Assembly (NCBI RefSeq): GCF_001186155.3
Contig: NZ_CP016540.2
Span: forward strand, 558,001 to 622,000
DNA length: 64,000 bases
Reading direction: 5' to 3'
Origin: Planococcus versutus
GTDB lineage: Bacteria > Bacillota > Bacilli > Bacillales_A > Planococcaceae
The notes under the pieces are model-generated. The model was not told the origin of the DNA. It searched no databases and saw only the letters and a program-made list of their open reading frames with translations. Position 1 is the first letter of the stretch. The number at the start of each line of letters is the position of its first letter. The position numbers were made by a program, and so were the translations under genes. Below, one piece after another: positions 16,314 to 24,887 of the stretch.

Positions 16314-17618
16314 ATGAAGGAATTAAAGTTCAGCAAAGGGCTTATAACGTCATTGATGTTATCAGCGGCAGTTTTAGCAGGATGTAGTAGCGATGGAGAA
16401 AAAGAAGGGTCAAGCGCAGAAGGCGAAAAAGTAACAGTCGATATTTTCCAATTCAAAGTGGAATTTAAAGACCAGTTTGAAGACGTGGTTGAACTTTATG
16501 AAAAAGAAAACCCGAACGTTAATATTGAAATTACTACTGTCGGTGGTGGAGAAGATTACGGCGCAGCACTTCGTTCACGGTTTGCATCTGGCAACGAACC
16601 GGCGATTTTTAACATTGGTGGCCCTCAAGATGTAGCGGACTGGAAAGACAATTTATCGGACTTAACGGATACAGCGGCTGCAGAAGCGGCGCTTGAAGGC
16701 ACGCTTGACGGGGTAACCGTTGAATCGGAAGTACTTGGCTTGCCTTATAACCAAGAAGGTTATGGCTTTATCTACAATACGCGTCTATTTGAAGAAGCGG
16801 GAATTGATCCAGCATCGATTACTGATTTCGTATCACTTGAAAAAGCAGTCAAAACATTAGACTCGAAAAAAGACGAGCTGGGTCTTGAATCTGTTTTCGC
16901 TTTCCCAGGAAAAGAAACGTGGGTAACAGGACTTCATTTGTCTAACACATTCTTAGCACCTGAATTTGATAATAATGTATTAACAGCATTTGACGCAGAA
17001 ACTGTCGAATTCAAATACGCAGAAGGCTTTAAGAAAATTGTAGACTTACAAAATGAATACTCAAAACAACCAACAGTTAGCCTTGATTACTCTCAACAAG
17101 TTGAGGAATTGTTCTCTCTTGAGCGCGTTGCAATTATCCAACAAGGAAACTGGGCTTACGGTTCAATCGCAGGTATCGATCCTGAACTTGCAGACAACGG
17201 CATCGGTCTTATGCCAATTCCTGTTGAAGGCGTAGAAGATACAGGCTTACCAGTAGGCGTACCAATGTATTGGGGCGTAAACAAAAAAGCAGACGAAGCC
17301 GTCATTAAAGAATCAAAAGATTTTTTAGATTGGTTATACACATCTGATGCAGGTAAAACAGCTGTAATAGAAGACTTTAAATTTATTCCGGCCTACGAAG
17401 GCTACGACACATCAAAAATTTCTGATCCAATGTCGAAAGCAATCTATGATGCTTCCGAGTCAGGTAACACAATTGGCTGGGTATTTATGGGCTATCCAAC
17501 TGGATGGGGAGAAGATGCACTTGGTTCAGGCATCCAAAAATACTTGAGCGACGAAGCAACATGGGACGAAGTTATCGACTCAGCAAAAGAAGCTTGGAAA
17601 ACAGACCGAGCTAAATAA
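16314..17618 (+). CDS. Sugar ABC transporter substrate-binding lipoprotein
   Basis: A 434-residue extracytoplasmic solute-binding protein of the MalE-type carbohydrate family (SBP_bac_1). The signal peptide ends in the lipobox L-A-G-C with Cys24 as the lipidated residue, so the mature protein is membrane-anchored. Typical features follow: P-A-I-F-N-I-G-G, L-P-Y-N-Q-E-G-Y-G-F-I-Y-N-T and the aromatic-rich ligand cleft residues. The frame extends 14 codons upstream into the operator, but AAGGGGG before the ATG at 16314 fixes the start. It leads the importer operon; oligosaccharides of glucose are the inferred ligands because two glucosidase genes flank it. Confidence 0.9.
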   Translation: MKELKFSKGLITSLMLSAAVLAGCSSDGEKEGSSAEGEKVTVDIFQFKVEFKDQFEDVVELYEKENPNVNIEITTVGGGEDYGAALRSRFASGNEPAIFNIGGPQDVADWKDNLSDLTDTAAAEAALEGTLDGVTVESEVLGLPYNQEGYGFIYNTRLFEEAGIDPASITDFVSLEKAVKTLDSKKDELGLESVFAFPGKETWVTGLHLSNTFLAPEFDNNVLTAFDAETVEFKYAEGFKKIVDLQNEYSKQPTVSLDYSQQVEELFSLERVAIIQQGNWAYGSIAGIDPELADNGIGLMPIPVEGVEDTGLPVGVPMYWGVNKKADEAVIKESKDFLDWLYTSDAGKTAVIEDFKFIPAYEGYDTSKISDPMSKAIYDASESGNTIGWVFMGYPTGWGEDALGSGIQKYLSDEATWDEVIDSAKEAWKTDRAK

Positions 17619-17656
17619 GCAACACATAAGTTAATCATCATTATGAGTGGTTCAAA

Positions 17657-17684
17657 CAAAGTAGCCTCTGTGCTACTTTGTTTT
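17657..17684 (+). terminator. Intra-operon attenuator/terminator
   Basis: A perfect nine-pair hairpin (CAAAGTAGC with GCTACTTTG, six-nt loop) followed by TTTT lies between the binding-protein and first permease genes. Such hairpins commonly lower permease expression relative to the binding protein and protect the upstream mRNA. Confidence 0.75.
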
Positions 17685-17813
17685 GGTATTAGAGAAAATT
17701 GTACTGGCTTCACTTTTATAAACCGCTTCGCCGAGGAGAACCTCCGCCTGTAGCGATTAATTTACTCACTCATAAAATCTTACTGAATGAATCATGAAAG
17801 GAATGGTGCCTGT

Positions 17814-18674
17814 ATGCGTACAAAAGATTTATCTTATTGGTTGTTTTTAGCCCCGGTATTGCTGGCACTTACGCTAGTTGTCGTTGTTCCAATGCTACTC
17901 GGCGTTTATTATTCATTCACTACTTGGAATGGCATCGACACTGGAGAGTTTGTCGGCTTCCAAAACTATATCGACTTGTTCAAAGATCAGCGTTTCCTCG
18001 ATTCGCTTTGGTTCACCACAAAATTTTCGATTGTCTCTGTTATTTTAATTAATGTCATTGGCCTGTCGTTAGCACTTCTTGTTACGGGGCGCGTGCGTTC
18101 AAGTAAATTACTACGTACGACATTTTTCATGCCGAACTTAATCGGCGGCTTGATCTTAGGTTTCATTTGGCAATTCATTTTTATCAAAGTATTTGCAAGT
18201 GTCGGCGAAATTATTGGCATGGAAGGCTTGCAAGGCTGGTTGTCTACAACGAACACGGGGTTCTGGGGCTTGGTCATTTTGATGAGCTGGCAAATGGCGG
18301 GGTACATCATGGTCATCTATATTGCTTATTTAGAAGGGATGCCAAAAGAATTGCTCGAGGCGTCTGAAATTGATGGAGCTTCTCCATTCCAACGTTTCCG
18401 TTATGTCGTCTTTCCGCTTGTTGCTCCTGCATTCACGGTCAGCATGTTCTTAACACTATCGAATACCTTCAAACTGTACGACCAAAACTTGTCGTTAACA
18501 GCTGGTGGACCTTATAATTCTACGGAAATGGTTGCGATGGAAATTTTTAAGACCGCGTTTGCACAAAATGCTTTTGCCTATGCACAAGCGAAAGCTGTCA
18601 TTTTCTTCGTTATCGTAGCACTCATCGCTCTTGTTCAGGTTTATCTGAACAAACGCAAGGAGGTTGAAATGTAA
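17814..18674 (+). CDS. Sugar ABC transporter permease, MalF type
   Basis: A 286-residue inner-membrane permease with six hydrophobic segments. The EAA loop that docks the ATPase reads E-A-S-E-I-D-G-A-S-P-F-Q-R-F, near residue 185. The start at 17814 follows AAAGGA; an ATG nine codons upstream lacks a site. The stop overlaps the next permease start (TAATG), so translation is coupled. With the MalG-type partner it forms the channel for the lipoprotein-delivered sugar. Confidence 0.88.
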   Translation: MRTKDLSYWLFLAPVLLALTLVVVVPMLLGVYYSFTTWNGIDTGEFVGFQNYIDLFKDQRFLDSLWFTTKFSIVSVILINVIGLSLALLVTGRVRSSKLLRTTFFMPNLIGGLILGFIWQFIFIKVFASVGEIIGMEGLQGWLSTTNTGFWGLVILMSWQMAGYIMVIYIAYLEGMPKELLEASEIDGASPFQRFRYVVFPLVAPAFTVSMFLTLSNTFKLYDQNLSLTAGGPYNSTEMVAMEIFKTAFAQNAFAYAQAKAVIFFVIVALIALVQVYLNKRKEVEM

Positions 18675-19489
18675 TGAAGAAAAAATGGAATGTGAAACTA
18701 GAAGTTCTAGGGTTATTGTTGGCAATTTTGTGGCTAGCACCTTTTTACTTAATGTTCGTCAACTCATTCAAATCCAAAAAAGAAATTTTTATGGATACGA
18801 TTAGCCCTCCGGAAAATTGGAGTTTTGATAATTACATTACGGCATTTGAAGAACTAGATTTCATGCAAACATTATTTAATTCTTTATTAATTACCGTCAT
18901 TAGTGTGGTTTTGATCATTATTTTCTCAGCAATGGCAGCCTATGCGTTATCACGCGCTAAAAGCAAACTCAGTACAGTGCTGTTTTTCACATTCGTTGCA
19001 GCGATGTTAATACCGTTTCAATCGGTTATGATTCCGCTCGTAACAGTATTCGGTAAGTTTGAAATGTTAAACCGCGGAGGATTAATTTTTATGTATATTG
19101 GTTTTGGCGCAAGCTTGTCGATATTCTTATATCATGGTGCACTGAACAATATTCCGCGCTCGCTTGATGAAGCAGCGACAATTGACGGTGCCAACCGCTT
19201 TCAAGTATTCTGGTACATCATTTTCCCAATCTTAAAACCTATTACAGTGACAGTAGCCATTCTGAATATTATTTGGATTTGGAACGATTATTTATTGCCA
19301 TCACTCGTTATCAATACGCCTGGAAGTGAAACAATTCCTTTGAAGATGTTCTTCTTCTTTGGTGAATACACCAAGCAATGGCATTTAGCACTTGCTGGAT
19401 TGACGCTCGCAATCATTCCGGTTATCATTTTCTACTTTTTTGCTCAACGCGAAATCATCAAAGGGGTATCGGATGGAGCAGTAAAATAA
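18674..19489 (+). CDS. Sugar ABC transporter permease, MalG type
   Basis: A 271-residue permease with six hydrophobic segments. The EAA loop reads D-E-A-A-T-I-D-G-A-N-R-F-Q-V-F (about residues 165-180), the cytoplasmic contact with the ATPase. Its start overlaps the stop of the MalF-type gene by one base. No ATPase gene follows; the MsmX-like protein encoded at 11235-12332 probably serves. A 13-bp gap leads to the LacI regulator gene, so all are likely one transcript. Confidence 0.88.
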   Translation: MKKKWNVKLEVLGLLLAILWLAPFYLMFVNSFKSKKEIFMDTISPPENWSFDNYITAFEELDFMQTLFNSLLITVISVVLIIIFSAMAAYALSRAKSKLSTVLFFTFVAAMLIPFQSVMIPLVTVFGKFEMLNRGGLIFMYIGFGASLSIFLYHGALNNIPRSLDEAATIDGANRFQVFWYIIFPILKPITVTVAILNIIWIWNDYLLPSLVINTPGSETIPLKMFFFFGEYTKQWHLALAGLTLAIIPVIIFYFFAQREIIKGVSDGAVK

Positions 19490-19502
19490 GGGAGACAGTC
19501 AA

Positions 19503-20522
19503 ATGGCAATCACGATTAAAGACGTTGCAAAAAAAGCGGGTGTATCGCCGGCTACCGTATCTCGCGTAATTGCTGACAATCCACGAATTAGTATTAAAAC
19601 AAAACAAAAAGTACGAGAAGTAATGGAAACGATGGGCTATTATCCAAATTTCCAAGCCCGTAATTTAGTAGCGAATAATACTAGAACGCTGGGTGTTATT
19701 ATGGAAAACTCGGCGGCACTTGCTTTCCAAAATCCGTTCTTTCCAGAAGTGTTGCGTGGTATATCTACACAAGCGCATGATAGCAAATACGGTTTGTATT
19801 TATCAACGGGTGCCACGCAAGAAGAGATTTATCAAGAAGTAGTTGAAATGGTCCAAGGCAGACGAGTGGACGGAATCATTCTTCTTTATTCAAAGATTAA
19901 TGATCCGGTTTTAGAGTATTTAAGCCAAAGCAGCTTGCCATTTGCTGTCGTTGGGCGGCCTTACAAAAATCCGAAATCTGTAAGTCATGTCAATAACGAC
20001 AATATCCAGACGGCCAAAGAAACGGTAGAATACTTAATCGATTTGGGTCATCAACACATTGCATTTGTCGGAGGGGCTTCTGATTTTGTCGTATCAATCG
20101 ACCGAATGCAAGGGTATAAGCAAGCACTCAGTGAACATCAAATCTCGTTTGATGCAAATTACACGGTTAATCAAGACTTTATACAAGGCAATGAACAAGA
20201 CTCGATTCGTCGTTTGATGGCGCTCGAAGTTCCGCCAACCGCTATTGTTACGCATGATGATATGGTGGCGTACGAAGTGATTGGTTATCTAGAAGATTTG
20301 GAAATACGAGTACCAGAAGATGTCTCCATCATTGGATTTAACAACCACACCATTTCAAAACACTTAAAGCCGCCGCTTAGCACAGTGGACATTTCAATTT
20401 ATGAACTTGGACTACATGCAACCGAATTAGTCGTAGAGAAAATAACAGACGAATCGACACCTCCGAAACAAGTCGTGGTTCCTTCCAGACTAATTGAAAG
20501 AGGCTCTTGCCGACGTCTTTGA
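19503..20522 (+). CDS. LacI-family transcriptional regulator
   Basis: A 339-residue repressor-type protein. The N-terminal helix-turn-helix and hinge are canonical (T-I-K-D-V-A-K-K-A-G-V-S-P-A-T-V-S-R-V), followed by a periplasmic-binding-protein-like ligand domain (about residues 60-339). Embedded between the importer permeases and the second glucosidase, it is probably the local regulator of the cluster, responding to an imported alpha-glucoside. Its likely operators are the palindromic sites at 16185-16204 and 16272-16291. It resembles MalR-like maltose regulators; exact inducer unknown. Confidence 0.9.
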   Translation: MAITIKDVAKKAGVSPATVSRVIADNPRISIKTKQKVREVMETMGYYPNFQARNLVANNTRTLGVIMENSAALAFQNPFFPEVLRGISTQAHDSKYGLYLSTGATQEEIYQEVVEMVQGRRVDGIILLYSKINDPVLEYLSQSSLPFAVVGRPYKNPKSVSHVNNDNIQTAKETVEYLIDLGHQHIAFVGGASDFVVSIDRMQGYKQALSEHQISFDANYTVNQDFIQGNEQDSIRRLMALEVPPTAIVTHDDMVAYEVIGYLEDLEIRVPEDVSIIGFNNHTISKHLKPPLSTVDISIYELGLHATELVVEKITDESTPPKQVVVPSRLIERGSCRRL

Positions 20523-20534
20523 GAGGGATCGAAT

Positions 20535-22172
20535 ATGAACAAAACATGGTGGAAAGAAGCAGTTGTTTATCAAGTCTACCCACGTAGCTTTATGGATTCA
20601 AACGATGATGGCTTGGGTGACATTAATGGTGTCACCAGCAAATTGGATTATTTGAAAGACATGGGCATTAACGTCATTTGGATTTGCCCAATGTACAAAT
20701 CACCAAATGATGACAACGGTTATGATATTAGTGATTATCAATCCATTTTAGAAGAGTTCGGTACAATGGATGATTTTGAACGTTTAATGGAAGAAGTACA
20801 TGCGCGCGACATGAAACTAATTATCGACTTGGTCATCAATCATACAAGCGATGAACATCCATGGTTTTTGGAATCAAAATCATCTCGCGACAATCCAAAG
20901 CGCGATTGGTACATTTGGCAAGATAAACCATTAAATTGGGAAAGTATATTCGGTGGACCTGCTTGGGAATACGATGAACAAACCAAGCAGTATTATTTGC
21001 ACATCTTTTCGAAAAAACAGCCTGATTTAAATTGGGAAAACCCCGAAGTTCGCAACGAACTCTACAAAATGATTAATTGGTGGATTGCTAAAGGAATTGA
21101 TGGTTTCCGTGTAGATGCTATTAGCCACATCAAAAAACAGTACGTGAATACAGAAGAAGCAGGCGAGCAGTTATTCGTTCCTTCGTGGGATAAGTTCATG
21201 AATGTCGATGGTATCCAGCCATTTCTACAAGAATTATACGATGAAACATTCAGCAAACACGACATCATGACAGTTGGTGAAGCAAACGGTGTTTCAGCAG
21301 ATGAAATCGATGAATGGGTCAACGAAGAAACCGGCAAATTCGATATGATTTTCCAGTTCGAAGACATCGACTTGTGGAACGTCGAAATCAGTAATGGCGT
21401 AAACGTACCTGAGTTAAAAAAAGTACTTAGCAAATGGCAAGAAAAAGTAAACGGCATTGGCTGGAATGCATTATTCATTGAAAACCACGATAAGCCGCGC
21501 GTCGTTTCCACTTGGGGCGACGATCAAATCTATTGGCGCGAAAGTGCAACCGCATTAGCATGCATGTATTTCTTCATGCAAGGAACCCCGTTTATTTACC
21601 AAGGTCAAGAAATTGGAATGTCGAACGCACCATTCGAAAAACTTGATCATTTCGACGACGTTCATACGCACAACTTGTATTTCCACAAAAAAGAAACGGG
21701 TATGGAACATGAATCTATCATGACATTGCTGCGCGCAACAAGCCGCGATCACTCGCGAACGCCAATGCAATGGAACGCTAGCGCGAACGCCGGATTTTCT
21801 GGCAACAGACCGTGGATAGGTGTCAACCCAAACTATACGTGGCTAAATGTAGAAGCACAAAAAGACGATCCACATTCAGTGCTCGCTTTCTATAAACAAA
21901 TGATTTGGCTTCGAAAACACATGGACGTTTTCGTCTACGGAGAATATAAATTAATTGAATTAGGGCACGAATCCGTGTTTGCATACACGCGTGAATCTGC
22001 TGACGAAAAAGTACTCATCGTCACTAACCTCGGTCAACATGCTTGCTTATGCGGCATCGATTCTGAAGACTTCACATTACTTTTAGCAAATTATCAAAAC
22101 ATCGATCCCGCACAACTGCTTCCATACGAAGCACGCGTCTATAAAATTCCAAAAGACGCGTTTGTTGGATGA
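20535..22172 (+). CDS. GH13 alpha-glucosidase, predicted alpha-1,4-preferring
   Basis: A 545-residue cytosolic GH13 enzyme, clearly a paralogue of the one at 13604. The nucleophile is Asp194 in G-F-R-V-D-A, the acid/base Glu249 (T-V-G-E-A), the third acid Asp319 (E-N-H-D-K). The residue after the nucleophile is Ala where the other enzyme has Val; in the alpha-glucosidase/oligo-1,6-glucosidase group small residues here go with alpha-1,4 (maltose-type) activity. It sits at the end of the importer operon 12 bp after the LacI gene and is followed by a strong terminator. Confidence 0.87.
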   Translation: MNKTWWKEAVVYQVYPRSFMDSNDDGLGDINGVTSKLDYLKDMGINVIWICPMYKSPNDDNGYDISDYQSILEEFGTMDDFERLMEEVHARDMKLIIDLVINHTSDEHPWFLESKSSRDNPKRDWYIWQDKPLNWESIFGGPAWEYDEQTKQYYLHIFSKKQPDLNWENPEVRNELYKMINWWIAKGIDGFRVDAISHIKKQYVNTEEAGEQLFVPSWDKFMNVDGIQPFLQELYDETFSKHDIMTVGEANGVSADEIDEWVNEETGKFDMIFQFEDIDLWNVEISNGVNVPELKKVLSKWQEKVNGIGWNALFIENHDKPRVVSTWGDDQIYWRESATALACMYFFMQGTPFIYQGQEIGMSNAPFEKLDHFDDVHTHNLYFHKKETGMEHESIMTLLRATSRDHSRTPMQWNASANAGFSGNRPWIGVNPNYTWLNVEAQKDDPHSVLAFYKQMIWLRKHMDVFVYGEYKLIELGHESVFAYTRESADEKVLIVTNLGQHACLCGIDSEDFTLLLANYQNIDPAQLLPYEARVYKIPKDAFVG

Positions 22173-22196
22173 AACTAGATGCTGTTGTCGAACAAA

Positions 22197-22232
22197 AGCC
22201 AGAGAAAGCTTAGACTTTCTTTGGCTTTTTAT
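22197..22232 (+). terminator. Intrinsic terminator of the sugar operon
   Basis: A 12-pair stem (AGCCAGAGAAAG with CTTTCTTTGGCT, one mismatch) followed by a T5-A-T4 tail, 24 bp past the glucosidase stop. Confidence 0.85.
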
Positions 22233-22247
22233 TTTGGATGCTTTTGT

Positions 22248-22376
22248 ATGAAGTTTGTGAAAAGAAGAAAATTCTTATCCGAAGTTTTAGCATCTTTACC
22301 CACGCGTTTAGAGTCTATACATGAACTGTTCAAGCTGTTATATGAACAATCAAAGTTTTTACACGATTCTCTTTAA
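22248..22376 (+). CDS. Possible small protein (42 aa), weakly supported
   Basis: A 42-residue frame beginning M-K-F-V-K-R-R-K-F-L, with an amphipathic leucine-rich remainder and one H-E-L-F-K-L-L helix-like stretch. It starts right after the operon terminator and has no clear ribosome binding site, so it may be chance. No family recognised. Confidence 0.2.
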   Translation: MKFVKRRKFLSEVLASLPTRLESIHELFKLLYEQSKFLHDSL

Positions 22377-22457
22377 ACTCCTCTCACACAAAAAGATTCG
22401 CGTACCTACTTCAAGGGTATATCCCTAACAACGAAAAGGACAAAGGAGTCGATGACG

Positions 22458-22904
22458 ATGGCGTTTGATTATGACTTGGATTATGAAAATCTCGATTTGC
22501 GAAAACATCCCGAGCTGTACCGCGTAGGCAAAGGCGAGCAAGGTGTACTCATGGTACAGCCATATAAAGGAGAAATTTTGCCGCATTGGCGTTTCAAGAC
22601 ACCGGACATTGCGCAAGAGTCGTGCGATAAAATTTCTGAGTTGTTTGAAGAGTATCGCAAGCAAGATGATTTTGTCGGCATGGACATGGCGCGAAAGTTT
22701 ATTCAAATGGGCTATACGCGTGCACGACGCTATACGAATTACAAAGGTGGACGCAAATACAATGAAGACGGCAGCATTAAAGAACGCGACATTGATCCGG
22801 TAAAAGCCGAGTCAGCCGCAATTTTCAAAAAACGCTGGGATGAAATTCGTGAAGATGAAGATTATTTAAAACGCAAAAAGAAGCACCAAAAAGAATTTGG
22901 CTGA
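22458..22904 (+). CDS. DUF4385 domain-containing protein
   Basis: A 148-residue soluble protein matching the DUF4385 pattern as I remember it: F-D-Y-x-L-D-Y, H-P-E-L-Y-R-V-G-x-G-E-Q-G-V-L, L-P-H-W-R-F-K-T-P and Q-M-G-Y-T-R-A-R-R-Y form the conserved core. The C-terminus is rich in Lys/Glu. Two ATGs compete; AAAGGAG is nine bases before the second (22458) but only three before the first, so 22458 is chosen. The family has no established function. Monocistronic. Confidence 0.75.
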   Translation: MAFDYDLDYENLDLRKHPELYRVGKGEQGVLMVQPYKGEILPHWRFKTPDIAQESCDKISELFEEYRKQDDFVGMDMARKFIQMGYTRARRYTNYKGGRKYNEDGSIKERDIDPVKAESAAIFKKRWDEIREDEDYLKRKKKHQKEFG

Positions 22905-22968
22905 GATGCATCTTTTACAAATAGCGTGCGTCAAATAGCATAACAACATACAGAAAATAGGTGGCGCA

Positions 22969-23856
22969 ATGAAAAAAATCGTTTTAGCTGGAGGAACAGG
23001 ATTTGTTGGGCAATACTTAGAAAAAAAGTTTAGAGAGCAAGGCTATCAAGTCGTTATCATTTCACGAAAGCCGCATCATGTAAATTGGACGGATTATGCC
23101 GGTATGCTCAACGCATTAGAAGGCGCGGAAATGCTCATTAATTTGGCAGGGAAATCAGTGAATTGTCGATACACTGAAGCCAACAAACGTGAGATTTTCG
23201 ATTCGCGTATGAAGACAACCGAAGCGTTAGGAGCAGCGATTTTAAACTGTGATAACCCGCCACCATTATGGATCAATTCCAGTACGTCGACGATTTACCG
23301 TCATGCGGAAGATCGGCCGATGACAGAAGCCAGTGGCGAATTTGGCAAAGGTTTTTCTGTAGAAGTTGGCAAGGCGTGGGAACAAGCACTGTTTTCGTTT
23401 TACTTACCAGAAACACGTCAAGTCGCGTTAAGGCTATCGATCGTTCTTGGCAAAGGCGGCGGTGTTATGGTGCCTTATGAAAACATGGTGCGTTTTGGTC
23501 TTGGCGGCAAGCAAGGAAACGGCAACCAACTGTTTAGCTGGATTCACATAGAAGACGTTTACAAAATCATTTTATACTTGCGCGACAATGATCAGATGAG
23601 TGGCATTATCAATACCACATCACCCACACCTGTCACTAACCGCGAATTGATGAAGGCATTGCGAAAAGCAATGAACCGCAAAGTCGGATTACCGACAACA
23701 AAATGGATGTTGAGTATTGGCGGCGTCATTATTCGCACAGAGCCAGAACTGATTTTGAAGAGTCGTTGGATTTTGCCTGCACGGCTAGAACAAGATGGCT
23801 TCCAATTTGCTTACCCGACACTTGATCGGGCGCTTCACAATATTCTTCATGAATAA
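22969..23856 (+). CDS. TIGR01777-family NAD(P)-binding epimerase-like protein
   Basis: A 295-residue short-chain-dehydrogenase-like protein of the YfcH/YfhF (TIGR01777, SulA-type epimerase) family. The Rossmann motif G-G-T-G-F-V-G begins at residue 8; L-I-N-L-A-G-K-S-V is the family-specific segment (about 57-65). The C-terminal about 45 residues (L-K-S-R-W-I-L-P-A-R-L) are the DUF1731 tail. Substrates are unknown for the family. It ends at its own terminator and appears to be a single-gene unit. Confidence 0.85.
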   Translation: MKKIVLAGGTGFVGQYLEKKFREQGYQVVIISRKPHHVNWTDYAGMLNALEGAEMLINLAGKSVNCRYTEANKREIFDSRMKTTEALGAAILNCDNPPPLWINSSTSTIYRHAEDRPMTEASGEFGKGFSVEVGKAWEQALFSFYLPETRQVALRLSIVLGKGGGVMVPYENMVRFGLGGKQGNGNQLFSWIHIEDVYKIILYLRDNDQMSGIINTTSPTPVTNRELMKALRKAMNRKVGLPTTKWMLSIGGVIIRTEPELILKSRWILPARLEQDGFQFAYPTLDRALHNILHE

Positions 23857-23866
23857 AAATAAGCAT

Positions 23867-23917
23867 ATAGCACTAGAAAGTTCTTCATTAGAAAGACTTT
23901 CCATGTGCTATTTTTTT
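23867..23917 (+). terminator. Intrinsic terminator
   Basis: A long hairpin with outer stem ATAGCAC/GTGCTAT and an inner GAAAG/CTTTC pairing, followed by T7. Confidence 0.8.
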
Positions 23918-24001
23918 ATTTCAACTTAATTCCTTTATTTCGAGATATATGGGTTTGAGATAATTGTTTAGAGGAAATACCTACAAGAAGGGGGTGACAA
24001 A

Positions 24002-24265
24002 TTGACCATAGACGAAAAATTGATGATGGGTATTCGCAACCGAGAAGAGCAAGCATTATCCGATTTGTACGACCGCTACCACCGCGTTATTTGGAAAATT
24101 GCCCACCAGGCTGATCCCAATCATTCTGTCTGTGAGCAACTTGTTACTCATGTGTTTCGAGCAGTTTGGACAAAGCCACAAGATTTTATGCAAAATCGAA
24201 AATTAGTGGCAATACTGATTGAGTATTGTCTAGCACAAAGCGCCATTCATGTTCAAAAAATCTAA
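24002..24265 (+). CDS. Truncated sigma-70-like protein (region 2 only)
   Basis: An 87-residue protein resembling the N-terminal region 2 of ECF sigma factors: L-M-M-G-I-R-N-R-E-E-Q-A-L-S-D-L-Y-D-R-Y, then a stretch aligned with the A-E-D-V-V-Q-E-V-F helix but altered to C-E-Q-L-V-T-H-V-F, and the W-T-K-P-Q-D-F tail. Region 4, needed for -35 recognition, is absent, and a terminator follows eight bases after the stop. The start is a TTG five bases after GGGGGTG. It may be a decayed sigma gene or a region-2-only regulator; no anti-sigma gene is adjacent. Confidence 0.55.
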   Translation: MTIDEKLMMGIRNREEQALSDLYDRYHRVIWKIAHQADPNHSVCEQLVTHVFRAVWTKPQDFMQNRKLVAILIEYCLAQSAIHVQKI

Positions 24266-24272
24266 CAATCTA

Positions 24273-24311
24273 AATCAACTCTTGCAAGTCGAGAGTTGAT
24301 TTTTTTTTTTG
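24273..24311 (+). terminator. Intrinsic terminator
   Basis: A perfect 10-pair stem (AATCAACTCT with AGAGTTGATT) followed by more than ten T. Confidence 0.92.
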
Positions 24312-24324
24312 CGGTTCTTCCTAG

Positions 24325-24386
24325 TTGACGAAGCTGAAAAAAGAGCGTAGGTTAAAGAATATAGAAATGATTGTTCCATTTGGAAC
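24325..24386 (+). promoter_or_regulatory. Promoter and palindromic operator of the MarR/ABC operon
   Basis: TTGACG (24325-24330), 17-bp spacer and TAGGTT (24348-24353) form a plausible promoter. Just downstream, GTTCCA-TT-TGGAAC (24373-24386) is a perfect inverted repeat near the expected transcription start, a typical place for MarR autoregulation. Confidence 0.55.
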
Positions 24387-24413
24387 GGTTCGAAAATGAA
24401 AGATGGTGCTAAC

Positions 24414-24887
24414 ATGCAAAACAATAAAGAGCCAGATAATTACATGAAGTTAATGTTGTCTTTTGGCCATGTCCAAAAAAATATGGTACGCCTTATTCAA
24501 AAAGCAGCAGCAGAAAAAGAGTTATCAGTTCCACAATATTCGATTTTAATGACCATCTTTAATTGCGATGAAATGACACAAAAAAAAGTTGGAGAAAAAA
24601 CTTTTTTGCCGAAAAGTACATTAAGTCAATCAGTGGATGGACTGGTGAAAGAAGGCTATATCGACCGTCAACAAGTGGCGTGCAATCGTCGGGAAATGAT
24701 GTTGTCACTTAGCGATCGAGGACGAGCATTAGTAAATGGCTTCCACTTGCAAGAAGACGGAGTGTATCAAGTGTTTAAAGCAGCAAGCGAGCAATTTACT
24801 GAAGAACAAGTAGAGGAACTTTTACGTGCTCATCAGAAAATCTCAGAGTACTTAACCAGAACAGAGGTAGAGGTGACGATAAAATGA
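24414..24887 (+). CDS. MarR-family transcriptional regulator
   Basis: A 157-residue winged-helix regulator. The recognition region reads T-Q-K-K-V-G-E-K-T-F-L-P-K-S-T-L-S-Q-S-V-D-G-L-V-K-E-G-Y-I, split here across helix and wing, with the family R-R-E-M-M-L-S-L-S-D-R-G following. AAGATGGTG lies five bases before the ATG at 24414, preferred to an ATG six codons upstream. The stop overlaps the first ABC gene (ATGA), so regulator and exporter are translationally coupled. It probably represses the operon until a toxic ligand binds. Confidence 0.88.
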   Translation: MQNNKEPDNYMKLMLSFGHVQKNMVRLIQKAAAEKELSVPQYSILMTIFNCDEMTQKKVGEKTFLPKSTLSQSVDGLVKEGYIDRQQVACNRREMMLSLSDRGRALVNGFHLQEDGVYQVFKAASEQFTEEQVEELLRAHQKISEYLTRTEVEVTIK

